Shown piece by piece: positions 9,032 through 17,499 of a stretch of DNA of 64,000 bases. The notes beneath the pieces are model-generated. The model saw only the letters and a program-made list of their open reading frames with translations, was not told the DNA's origin and made no database searches. The translations under genes and the position numbers were made by a program. The first letter of the stretch is position 1; every line of letters starts with the position of its first letter. Source of the DNA: Parcubacteria group bacterium (GTDB taxonomy: Bacteria > Patescibacteriota > Minisyncoccia > Moranbacterales > JAKLHP01); contig JBBABD010000001.1 of assembly GCA_041657845.1 (NCBI GenBank), positions 27,631 through 91,630 on the forward strand, written 5' to 3'.

Positions 9032-10699
9032 ATGGAATATTTGAAAAAAATTATTAAAAACGAATACGCAATCTTAGCCATTGTAATACTTGTCGCCATA
9101 TTTTTAAGATCGTATCAGCACAAAAATTTTCTTGGTTTTCATCTGGATCAGTCAAGAGACGCCATAATCGTCGGCGATTTTATAGATGATTTTTCAAAGA
9201 TTCCTCTTCTCGGACCCCACACCAGCGGCAGTAATCTGCAATTGGGACCGGCTTATTATTATCTTCAAGCCATTCCCGTCTTTTTTTTGGGAAAAAGCCC
9301 GGAAAATTTTGCTCTAGCTGACTGGTTTTTTTCTATTCTCTTTGTTTGGCTCTTGTATTTTTTCCTTCGCCTGTATTTTTCCAAAAATATTTCCCTGTTA
9401 CTTTCGGCTATGGCCGCCGTTTCGCTTTTCTTGGTGATTTACGGACGCTTTGCTTGGAATCCCAATTCGCTTCCTTTTCTCACGCTACTGGCGCTTTTCG
9501 GACTCCTCAAAGCCGACTGGAAAAATACTGTCCGCCCTGAATGGTTTTATCTGGGCATATTCGGAGCTGCTGTCGCCACTCAGCTCCATTATGTCTATTT
9601 TTTCATGGCGCCTATTATCTTCATTGCTTATATCGCCGTCTGGAAGCCGCGTTTGAAAATAAAGCATTATTTAGCAGGGATTCTTATCATCTTAGCAGTC
9701 TATTTCCCTATGGTTATCAGCGAAATAAAAACCGGCGGCGCGAATACCCAGTTATTAATAAAAAATACTTTCGAAAGAGGCCTCGAGGGCGGAGACAACA
9801 AACACAACGTGATCGACAAAGCCTTCTATGCTTACCAAAAATTGCAGATGACCAACTGGCAAATAATCACGTCCGACGAACACGGAAGTTCTATGCAGCT
9901 TTCCAAAAAATTTATCCCTGTCTGCAAGAAGGAATGCCGGAATGATTTTCCCTTTTTCATTCTTCAAACTTTTCTTTTTGTTTTCGGTCTTTGGGCCGGA
10001 ATTTCTTCTTACCGCCGCGAACAGAATCGGGACCGGAAAAAATATATATTTTCGACCTGGCTATGGCTTGGATCAATGTTTATAATTTCCATTCCAATAA
10101 TATACAATATGAGTCCGCATTATTATTTGGCGGCTGCGGCTCCTTGCTTTGTGTTTTTAGGAATATCGCTTCAAAAAACAAGCAACTGGGGGAAATATGG
10201 AAAAATAATTATACTTTTCCTGTCTGCCGCCATCATTCTTTTTAATTTAAGAAACACTTTGATCTATTTGAGAGAACACGCAGCCAGCGCCAAAGGAGAA
10301 GTGGAAAATACCATTGGACGAGAGCTTTATAATGATAAGAAAATCACATTGGAACAATTAGAAGAAACAGTTAAATACATCAAAGAACACAGAAATCCAA
10401 ATACAACCGTGAGAATTGCAGCTGATAATTCTTACGCCCGAGCCGTATTTTATCTTCTGAAGCATCAAGAAAATATACCCGCCTGCTATACCAAAACCAG
10501 CGCTTTTCATCCATCAGGAAGTCTGGATTATTTTTTGGTTTACCGCTTGGGCGTTAATCAGGAAATGCCACAAGATCTGGAAGGGCAATTTTCTATTCGC
10601 AGCCAAGAAAAAATCGGCAATCTGCTGATAATAGATGCCGAGGCGAAAAATCCAGGAGGGAAGCCGGGAAAAGATGAGAAATGCTTTGACTATTTGTAA
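9032..10699 (+). CDS. GT-C membrane glycosyltransferase, DQSRDA paralogue family
   Basis: A 555-aa protein with DQSRDA at 39-44, PLLGP at 58-62 and QLGPAYYY at 70-77, the family's three N-terminal signatures. About ten membrane segments follow, and the soluble tail starts near 420. It begins 5 bp after the phosphoesterase stop, so it closes the plus-strand operon. It converges with the second phosphoesterase at 10717. Predicted function is extracytoplasmic glycosyl transfer. Confidence 0.78.
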   Translation: MEYLKKIIKNEYAILAIVILVAIFLRSYQHKNFLGFHLDQSRDAIIVGDFIDDFSKIPLLGPHTSGSNLQLGPAYYYLQAIPVFFLGKSPENFALADWFFSILFVWLLYFFLRLYFSKNISLLLSAMAAVSLFLVIYGRFAWNPNSLPFLTLLALFGLLKADWKNTVRPEWFYLGIFGAAVATQLHYVYFFMAPIIFIAYIAVWKPRLKIKHYLAGILIILAVYFPMVISEIKTGGANTQLLIKNTFERGLEGGDNKHNVIDKAFYAYQKLQMTNWQIITSDEHGSSMQLSKKFIPVCKKECRNDFPFFILQTFLFVFGLWAGISSYRREQNRDRKKYIFSTWLWLGSMFIISIPIIYNMSPHYYLAAAAPCFVFLGISLQKTSNWGKYGKIIILFLSAAIILFNLRNTLIYLREHAASAKGEVENTIGRELYNDKKITLEQLEETVKYIKEHRNPNTTVRIAADNSYARAVFYLLKHQENIPACYTKTSAFHPSGSLDYFLVYRLGVNQEMPQDLEGQFSIRSQEKIGNLLIIDAEAKNPGGKPGKDEKCFDYL

Positions 10700-10716
10700 T
10701 CAAGTTTGCCTAAAGG

Positions 10717-11553
10717 CTATTCCTGCCAAAACCAGCGATAAGAAAGAAGATCGAATGTCCTATAGTTTCCTTCCATTCCTTCAAGAAGAAAAGCCGGCAT
10801 TCCGACATATTCGATGCCGTTTTTTTCTTTTTGCCACGGAAGATGCAGATGCCCGGAAAAAACATATTTAACATTTTTCTTTTCAAATTCCTCAATCAGA
10901 GGCCTGTAAACAGGATGGATTCTTTCCGCATTATCCCAATCCCAAACCGGATGATGCATTGCCACAATTATATTTTTTTCGGTATCGGAAACCTCTCTGA
11001 ACCAATCCAATTGCTTCTTGGTTATTCCTTCTTTGTAAGGATCATTTTCTGATTTATCATTCGTATCCAGAACGATGATTCTCCAATTGTCGTAATCTTC
11101 GTAGAAATAGGTTCCATTTATTCCTAAATAATTTATAACATCTTCTTTGTCGTGATTTCCCCTGGCCCATAAAACCTCCATTCCGGATTGATCGATGATA
11201 TCTTTCATCACTTGGGCATATTTAAGCGATGGGGTATTAAACTGATCGCCAAGCGAAACAAGAAGACTAACGCCTTCCAACTTCATTTCATTTAGCGCTT
11301 CGGGAAGAAATTCCACAAAATCAGCTGGATATATCACATTTCCGGGCGTATTTTGCTCCATTGATCTTCTGTCTTGGCTGCCGGCATGTATATCAGACAC
11401 AAAAGAAACTCTAAAAACTTTTTTTTCGAGAATTTCAGGACAGTCTCCGTCCAAAAGCTTTCTAGAAAAAATAAATCCCAAAATAAAAAAAGTAAGAAAA
11501 CAGAAAAAAAGCAAGACAAAAACAAATATTTTTATTTTCATTGATTTTTCCAT
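10717..11553 (-). CDS. Membrane-anchored calcineurin-like metallophosphoesterase
   Basis: A 278-aa protein with an N-terminal membrane segment (about 8-30) and the full metallophosphoesterase motif set: DIH 54-56, GDQ 102-104, GNHD 132-135, HH 200-201 and GHLH 234-237. It has the same architecture as the enzyme at 8247-9026. It closes a minus-strand operon, 24 bp behind a flippase-like gene, downstream of ugd and a GT4. A second in-frame ATG lies four codons in (11541), preceded by GGA, and may be the true start. The substrate is unknown; an outward-facing phosphoester of surface-glycan synthesis is the best guess. Confidence 0.85.
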   Translation of the reverse strand: MEKSMKIKIFVFVLLFFCFLTFFILGFIFSRKLLDGDCPEILEKKVFRVSFVSDIHAGSQDRRSMEQNTPGNVIYPADFVEFLPEALNEMKLEGVSLLVSLGDQFNTPSLKYAQVMKDIIDQSGMEVLWARGNHDKEDVINYLGINGTYFYEDYDNWRIIVLDTNDKSENDPYKEGITKKQLDWFREVSDTEKNIIVAMHHPVWDWDNAERIHPVYRPLIEEFEKKNVKYVFSGHLHLPWQKEKNGIEYVGMPAFLLEGMEGNYRTFDLLSYRWFWQE

Positions 11554-11577
11554 TTTAAAGCAATCAAAAAAACAAAC

Positions 11578-12525
11578 CTATTTTTTAATCCTGATCCATT
11601 TGCCGAAGTCGCGTTTCCCTTTTAGATAAATCGGAAAGGCTGTGATATTGGCCAATCCTTGAAGAAAACGATTAAGAATCGCTACCATAACTACCGCTGA
11701 AATATTAATCCCTAGCGGAACAAAAAAAGCCGCATAAGCCCATTCCTTGAGCCCTACTCCCGCCGGTATGGAGGAAACGATGCTTATGAGAAAAATGACC
11801 GAAAAATAATCCCAAATATTTATGTTGATCCCCAGACTCCAGAACAAAACCAGATTAGCTAGTCCTACTCCGATTAAATTAAAAAGAAAAGAATAGGCCA
11901 AAGATTCAAAGAAAATTTTCTTGTTTTTTCCAAAACTAGACAGCTCGCGCAAAAAATTTACCGCTTTATCAGGAAGATATCCGAGAATTTTCTTGGCAAA
12001 AGCGGTTTTTCTGGTTTTAAAAAAAATAGTCAGCCCGATCAGCAATCCCAAAATAATCAAATTAGCCACAGTGATAAAATAAATTCCTGAAGCTTTTTGA
12101 AAATTAAGAATAAAGAAAATCGGCGACATCAGCATAAGAGCCAAGAGTCCGGTAAAACGATCCGCTACCACTGTCGAAGAAGCCTCGGAATATTTTTTTT
12201 CTTTTTTCCCGATTTGATATGCCCGAAAGATATCCCCTCCAATTGTTGAAGGAACAAAATTATTAATAAACGCTCCAGTCAGGTATAACTTGAAAAAATT
12301 TAAGAAAGAATCTTTCAGGCCCTTGTGAAGACAAAGTTTTTGCCACTTTCTGGTAGAAATAAAAAGTCCCAGGAAAATAACTGCCAGATAGGCTATGACC
12401 TGCCAAATTTCAATTTTTCTGAGGTATTGCCATGATTCGCCCCAATCGACCTTAACAATAAGAAATCCAATAAAAACAGCACTTAGCAGAATTTTTAAAA
12501 TAAGTTTTATGGTTTTATTTTTCAC
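11578..12525 (-). CDS. Lysylphosphatidylglycerol synthase TM-region (UPF0104/AglD-like) membrane protein
   Basis: A 315-aa protein of about eight membrane segments. It shows family hallmarks: STRKWQ near the end of the second segment, then a loop with NNFVPSTIGGDIFRAY and the following DRFTGL segment. These match PF03706 (the membrane part of MprF and archaeal AglD-type proteins). In glycan operons such proteins are thought to move or use polyprenyl-linked sugars, though the reaction is not established for stand-alone members. It sits between a GT4 (22 bp upstream) and a metallophosphoesterase (24 bp downstream) on the same strand. Confidence 0.8.
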   Translation of the reverse strand: MKNKTIKLILKILLSAVFIGFLIVKVDWGESWQYLRKIEIWQVIAYLAVIFLGLFISTRKWQKLCLHKGLKDSFLNFFKLYLTGAFINNFVPSTIGGDIFRAYQIGKKEKKYSEASSTVVADRFTGLLALMLMSPIFFILNFQKASGIYFITVANLIILGLLIGLTIFFKTRKTAFAKKILGYLPDKAVNFLRELSSFGKNKKIFFESLAYSFLFNLIGVGLANLVLFWSLGININIWDYFSVIFLISIVSSIPAGVGLKEWAYAAFFVPLGINISAVVMVAILNRFLQGLANITAFPIYLKGKRDFGKWIRIKK

Positions 12526-12547
12526 AAGAATATAATCCGTTAATTCT

Positions 12548-13708
12548 TTAATTCGTTAATTCGTTAATTTCATAATAAATCTTCACATATTGAACTGCCA
12601 CTTTTTCCCAGCTCATCGTTTCGGCTTTTTTCCGACTCTCATCCCCCATCTCAGCTCTTAGTTCTCTGTCTTTTGCTAAAGTTTCTAATTTTTCCGCAAT
12701 ATCCTGGCTGTCTTTCATTTTAATGATAAACCCATTCACTCCCTCCTCCAGAAGTTTTCTGGCTCCCCCAGTATCAGTTGCCACAAGAGGAAGACCGGAC
12801 GACAAAGCTTCAAGCATCGCATTGCTCATTCCTTCATTAAGAGACGGCAAAACGAAGATGCTAGCTTCCTGATAATACGGAAAGGTTTCTTCCCGCGGAA
12901 TGCGGCCGGTAAACTCCACATTCTTTTTTATTCCCAATTCTTTGGCCAGTTTTTCCAAATTTTCTTTTTCATTTCCATCCCCCATTACTTTCAAATATAT
13001 TTCAGGATATTTGGAAATTAAAGTCCTAATCGCTTCCAGCAAATAATTAATTCCTTTTCTAGCTGTCACTCTTGAAGCTCCAACGGTTATGATCAGCTTG
13101 CCATCGGGCCTTTTTTTCGGATCCGGAGTAAAATCTGAAATATTAATTCCATTGGGAATGACTCCGATTTCTTGTTTCAAATTAGTTTTTAATGCTAGCT
13201 CTTTTAAATCATTGCTGTTAGCAATCACTCCTGAAGATTTTTTCCAGATAAGCCTTGTCAGGGGTTTGATGAATTTATATAAAAATATAAAACGATCGCT
13301 GTATCCCGGAACGTCGCTGCCGCGAAGAGAAATAATATACGGAATTTCATACTGCCATCTCAGAAGAAGCGAAATGAATCCGCAAGGAATTGTGAAAAAC
13401 GAATGACTTAAATCATATTTATTCTTTCCGACAAGTTTTTTGGAAAAAAAATAAGCCTTCCAGAGATAAACCAACAGATCTTTTTGCGACTGATAATGCA
13501 GATTGTTTTGGTTTTTTCCAATCGGAAGCCGGTGAATGAAAATATTTTCTCCGATTTTATCAAGATGATAATTGGAATCTATGGAAGATGTGATCAAATC
13601 CACTTCCAAGCCGGAAATCTTGGAATATTCTTCCAAAATATAGGCGGTGGCATTGGCCGCCCCGCCGCCCAGCGGCGGATATTCGTAATTGAAGAAAAGT
13701 ATCTTCAT
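12548..13708 (-). CDS. GT4 family glycosyltransferase
   Basis: About 386 aa with a GT-B fold. The N-terminal domain begins with the short strand ILFFNYEYPP and a glycine-rich GGGAAN loop. The C-terminal donor-binding domain has GASRVTARKG and the nucleotide-sugar motif EGMSNAMLEALSSG. GT4 enzymes transfer sugars from nucleotide donors in the cytoplasm with retention. I place the start at the ATG at 13708, because the upstream in-frame ATG (13729) adds seven residues that do not fit the family. Its last codons lie in a TTAATTCG tandem repeat at about 12540-12568. It is 22 bp upstream of the flippase-like gene, in an operon that starts with ugd. Confidence 0.88.
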   Translation of the reverse strand: MKILFFNYEYPPLGGGAANATAYILEEYSKISGLEVDLITSSIDSNYHLDKIGENIFIHRLPIGKNQNNLHYQSQKDLLVYLWKAYFFSKKLVGKNKYDLSHSFFTIPCGFISLLLRWQYEIPYIISLRGSDVPGYSDRFIFLYKFIKPLTRLIWKKSSGVIANSNDLKELALKTNLKQEIGVIPNGINISDFTPDPKKRPDGKLIITVGASRVTARKGINYLLEAIRTLISKYPEIYLKVMGDGNEKENLEKLAKELGIKKNVEFTGRIPREETFPYYQEASIFVLPSLNEGMSNAMLEALSSGLPLVATDTGGARKLLEEGVNGFIIKMKDSQDIAEKLETLAKDRELRAEMGDESRKKAETMSWEKVAVQYVKIYYEINELTN

Positions 13709-13741
13709 ATAACATATAGCATAAAACATATAACAATATGC

Positions 13742-13803
13742 TATGTCTTTTGCTTTTTTAATTTATTGTCTTGTTACATGCTACATGTTTCATGTTACAT
13801 GAA
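13742..13803. repeat. Imperfect CATGTTACATG tandem repeats
   Basis: The spacer between ugd and the GT4 holds short degenerate repeats (GTTACATG, CTACATG, TTTCATG, GTTACATG). No gene or terminator is evident. Confidence 0.4.
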
Positions 13804-13805
13804 TT

Positions 13806-15113
13806 TTAGTTCCTTCCCACTCCCACATATTCAAACCCTTCTTTCCTAATCGTTTCGGGATCATAGACATTTCGAAGATCAACGAAAACCTTGCCTTTCA
13901 TTATTTTTTTGAGTTTGTCAAAGTCAAGTGAACGATATTCATTCCATTCGGTCATCAAAATTAAGCAATCAGCATCTTTGAGCGCCTCGTATGGATCATC
14001 GACATAAATAAGTTCTGGCATATATTTTTTGGCTTCTTCCATTCCGTGAGGATCAGTCGCCACAATTTCCGCTCCTTTTTCTTTTAGGGCTGGCAAAATA
14101 GTCAGTGCGGCTGAATCGCGCATATCATCGGTTTCCGGCTTGAAAGTAAGTCCCAGACTGACAATTTTCTTTCCCGCTTCGCTCCCGCCCAAAGCTTTTC
14201 TGATTTTCCCTACCATTCTGGCTTTTTGCGCGGAATTTACTTCAATTACCGTTTCAACAATTCGAATCGGAGATCCGTGTTCCTGCGCAATCCGGCAAAG
14301 CGCCAACGTATCTTTAGGAAAACAGGAACCGCCATATCCCGGTCCGGCATGAAGAAATTTCTTTCCGATTCTTCCATCCAATCCCATACCCTTCGACAAG
14401 TCAACCACATTGGCTCCGATTGCTTCGCAGAGATTGGCAATTTCATTAACAAAACTGATTTTAGTCGCCAGAAAAGCATTAGATGCATATTTGATAAGTT
14501 CAGCTGTCTGAAGATTAGTGAAAACGATCGGAGTTTCAATGAGATATAATGGTTTGTAAATTTCTCTCATCGCATCTTCAGCTTTTTTGCTGCTAACCCC
14601 AACCACTACCCTATCCGGATGCATAAAATCTCCAATAGCTGATCCTTCGCGCAAAAATTCCGGATTGGAAGCCACGTCAAAATCAGCTTCCGGATTAGCT
14701 TCTTTGATTACCCTTTTCACTTCTTTGGCTGTTCCGACTGGTACAGTGCTTTTATCCACAATCACCGTGTAATCCTTGAGCCACGGAGCAAATTCTTTGG
14801 CTGCTTCATAAACATAAGTCAAATCAGCATATCCATCGCCACGTCTGGAAGTTGGAGTTCCCACCGCAATAAAAATCGCATCCGCTTCTCCGATAGCTTT
14901 CTTGGCTTCGGTGGTGAAAGTTAATCTTCCCGATCTCACATTTTCCGCCACCATTTGATCTAATCCCGGTTCATAAATTGGGATTATTCCTTTTTTGAGA
15001 TTTTCAATTTTTTTCTCGTCCTTGTCCACGCACGTAACAAAATGTCCGAACTCCGAGAAGCAAGTTCCGGAAACAAGACCGACATAACCGGAACCAATTA
15101 CTACAATCTTCAT
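13806..15113 (-). CDS. ugd: UDP-glucose 6-dehydrogenase
   Basis: A 435-aa UDP-glucose/GDP-mannose dehydrogenase. The Rossmann motif GSGYVG is at 7-12. The central domain carries NPEFLREG (150-157) and the active-site Lys208 and Asn212. The catalytic Cys264 is in GGSCFPKD, with Asp268 conserved. A C-terminal UDP-binding domain follows. It oxidises UDP-glucose to UDP-glucuronate with 2 NAD+ in the cytoplasm. All catalytic residues and the length match active Ugd. It heads a minus-strand operon (GT4, flippase-like, phosphoesterase), which suggests that the glycan contains a uronic acid or a sugar derived from it. Confidence 0.95.
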   Translation of the reverse strand: MKIVVIGSGYVGLVSGTCFSEFGHFVTCVDKDEKKIENLKKGIIPIYEPGLDQMVAENVRSGRLTFTTEAKKAIGEADAIFIAVGTPTSRRGDGYADLTYVYEAAKEFAPWLKDYTVIVDKSTVPVGTAKEVKRVIKEANPEADFDVASNPEFLREGSAIGDFMHPDRVVVGVSSKKAEDAMREIYKPLYLIETPIVFTNLQTAELIKYASNAFLATKISFVNEIANLCEAIGANVVDLSKGMGLDGRIGKKFLHAGPGYGGSCFPKDTLALCRIAQEHGSPIRIVETVIEVNSAQKARMVGKIRKALGGSEAGKKIVSLGLTFKPETDDMRDSAALTILPALKEKGAEIVATDPHGMEEAKKYMPELIYVDDPYEALKDADCLILMTEWNEYRSLDFDKLKKIMKGKVFVDLRNVYDPETIRKEGFEYVGVGRN

Positions 15114-15238
15114 TTTATCAATTTATGAAATATTCGGATAATGAAATAAAAATACTTACTTTATACCTAAATGTATCCTATGACATTTTCCCGATTTCAT
15201 TATTAATGATTAATTTATTTTTTATTAAAATTATTCAA

Positions 15239-15958
15239 TCAGCAAATAATCGAGCCTGCCTTTTCTCCCAGTATTATTTTTTTCAAAGTTCCTTTTTTGT
15301 AAATATTGAAAACAACTACGTGCAAACCATTGCTTCTGCACAATTCAATAGCCGATTTGTCCATTACTTTTATTTTATCATTTTTGAAAGCTTCTTCAAG
15401 CGTCAATCTATCAATTTTTTTAGCTTTAGGATTATTTATTGGATCATCATTATAAACTCCATCTACTTTTGTAGCCTTAAATATTGCTTGGCATCCTACT
15501 TCTAACGCTCTCATTGTTGCAGCTGTATCAGTTGTAATAAAGGGGAGGCCGGTTCCCCCTCCAAATATGACAATCCTTCCCTTCTCAAGATGTCTAATAG
15601 ATTTTCTCCTAACATAACTTTCTGCAATTTGTTTCATCTCTATGGCAGACTGTAATCTTACCTGAAGTCCTCTTTGCTCTAAAATATCTTGAAGAGCCAT
15701 TCCGTTAAAAATGGTGGCTAGCATTCCCATGTAATCAGCCGTAGCTCTATCCAAACCATTTTTACTGCCTGCAACTCCCCTAAATATATTACCCCCGCCC
15801 ACAACAATAGCTATTTCTATTCCTAGCTTATGCGCTTCAAAAATTTCTGAAGCAATATAATTCATAAAAATTGGATCAATCCCATATTCTCTTTCTCCTT
15901 TCATAGCCTCACCGGATAGTTTAAGCAATATTCTCTTGTAATTCATTTTTTTACTCAT
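15239..15958 (-). CDS. pyrH: UMP kinase
   Basis: A 239-aa amino-acid-kinase-fold protein with the UMP kinase motifs intact: KLSGE (13-17), GGGNIFRG, DRATADYMGM, TDTAA and KVDGVYNDDP. It phosphorylates UMP to UDP, the first step towards UTP and the UDP-sugars used by its neighbours. A second in-frame ATG lies four codons downstream. It is not next to frr, tsf or rpsB, its usual partners. Instead it lies 61 bp beyond an oxidoreductase and a radical SAM gene on the same strand. It may be the only housekeeping copy or a second one; this window cannot tell. Confidence 0.93.
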   Translation of the reverse strand: MSKKMNYKRILLKLSGEAMKGEREYGIDPIFMNYIASEIFEAHKLGIEIAIVVGGGNIFRGVAGSKNGLDRATADYMGMLATIFNGMALQDILEQRGLQVRLQSAIEMKQIAESYVRRKSIRHLEKGRIVIFGGGTGLPFITTDTAATMRALEVGCQAIFKATKVDGVYNDDPINNPKAKKIDRLTLEEAFKNDKIKVMDKSAIELCRSNGLHVVVFNIYKKGTLKKIILGEKAGSIIC

Positions 15959-16019
15959 TTTTATTTATATAGAATTTACACTTTTTAGCAAAAACTGCAA
16001 AAGTTTATAAATCTATAAA

Positions 16020-17489
16020 TCAAAATAATTTAACATTTACTAGAGGATTTCTGCCCTTGTATCTTTTTGATGCCGATTGATAAACAGCACTACATAGGCT
16101 TATCCCGTTTTTATGACTAGTTATCTCTGAAACAGGATTTATTTTATTTCCTTGAATAAATGAAATAAATTCTAAGATTGCTTCTCTCCTAGCATCTTCT
16201 TGGTGTCCTCTTGACCTTCCATGAAGATAGTTTTTACCCAATTCCTTAATGCTAAATTTTTCGTAATTTTTCCATTCAGAAAAATAATTGTCATTTCTGA
16301 AAACATGAATATCCAAATGATATTCATTTCCTACTTCATACAAATTATTTGTAATATTAGGTTTTACTTCTCTCGATTGAAATGAATTGAAATGAATTGC
16401 CTGAAACGGACCTTGCTCTATGATATGCGACTCATGTCTTATCCGTCCATTTCCTTTATACAAATCCTTTCCGGCTAAACTCAACCAACCTCTTTTAGAA
16501 AAACCATTATGAACGAGATTGACACTAGCTAAAGTAATAATAGACTTATCTCTCTTGAAAGCAAAGGAGCAGAAAGAATCTATTTCTCCAAAACGTTTAT
16601 ATAATTTCTTTAATTTTTCGAAATTATACTTGTTATATGAATTAAAACTAGGAAAAATCTTCTCATAATCTTCCTTTCCAATCTGATTCAAAAAATCCGA
16701 AGGCCTCATAAAATTTGAAAATACATCGACATTGTTTGCCTTTTTTCCCTCATCAGCCGCTTTCATGAGCCACATAATTATATCAAAAAAATGATAACCG
16801 CTATGTGAACATTTTCCATAACCATGGTTAAATGAATGGTAATCCACATCCATAATCTCATTTGGCAATCTCCACTGCCCATCGGAATGGAAAGATTGAA
16901 TTGATGTTATTGGACAATTCGTTTTGTCAAACACCTCCCTGACTAGATTTCTAATTTTTTCAAAAGCAGGATGATATCTTCTTTGAACTGCTAAACTGAA
17001 TAATATTCTTACGTATTTTTTCTTGGCCTTTTCGTAAACTTTAATAATTTTTTCATAATCATTAATTAATTTTTTCGCTGAAAATTTTGAGGTACTCAAA
17101 TTATTATGCACCGACAATGGCTTATCCATCAAAACATTCAGTCCTTTTTCTAGCGCCCACTGAGCATAAACAATATGACTTTCTGGACCAGTAGAAATAA
17201 TGACCCCTTGAATGGAAAATTTATCAACAATCTCATCTAGCTTCATTTTTATCGAAGATCTCAACCCATTGGATTTGAAATCTTTAGATAAAAAATAATG
17301 CATCTCCAGACTGGGATTACCTTTTTCAGAAAGATAATTCTCAATATCATCCTTTTTTTCTATGAGATCTAAAACACAAACAATCCGAAAATTATATTTT
17401 TCTCCATCCTTTAAAAACACAGGAAAATATATTCTTTTTGCATGAGATCCTAGACCAATAAGCAGCACATTTGTTATTTTTTTATTCAT
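16020..17489 (-). CDS. Gfo/Idh/MocA family oxidoreductase
   Basis: A 489-aa protein. The N-terminal Rossmann fold has the LLIGLGSHAKR nucleotide-binding loop and, around residue 140, DKPLSVH, the family's EKP-type motif. The C-terminal domain is longer than usual; typical members have 330-400 aa. Family members oxidise or reduce sugars and related compounds with NAD(P). It starts 10 bp after the radical SAM gene, so the two are almost certainly co-transcribed. A sugar, cyclitol or nucleotide-sugar substrate is likely but not deducible. Confidence 0.85.
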   Translation of the reverse strand: MNKKITNVLLIGLGSHAKRIYFPVFLKDGEKYNFRIVCVLDLIEKKDDIENYLSEKGNPSLEMHYFLSKDFKSNGLRSSIKMKLDEIVDKFSIQGVIISTGPESHIVYAQWALEKGLNVLMDKPLSVHNNLSTSKFSAKKLINDYEKIIKVYEKAKKKYVRILFSLAVQRRYHPAFEKIRNLVREVFDKTNCPITSIQSFHSDGQWRLPNEIMDVDYHSFNHGYGKCSHSGYHFFDIIMWLMKAADEGKKANNVDVFSNFMRPSDFLNQIGKEDYEKIFPSFNSYNKYNFEKLKKLYKRFGEIDSFCSFAFKRDKSIITLASVNLVHNGFSKRGWLSLAGKDLYKGNGRIRHESHIIEQGPFQAIHFNSFQSREVKPNITNNLYEVGNEYHLDIHVFRNDNYFSEWKNYEKFSIKELGKNYLHGRSRGHQEDARREAILEFISFIQGNKINPVSEITSHKNGISLCSAVYQSASKRYKGRNPLVNVKLF

Positions 17490-17499
17490 ACTAATAAAT

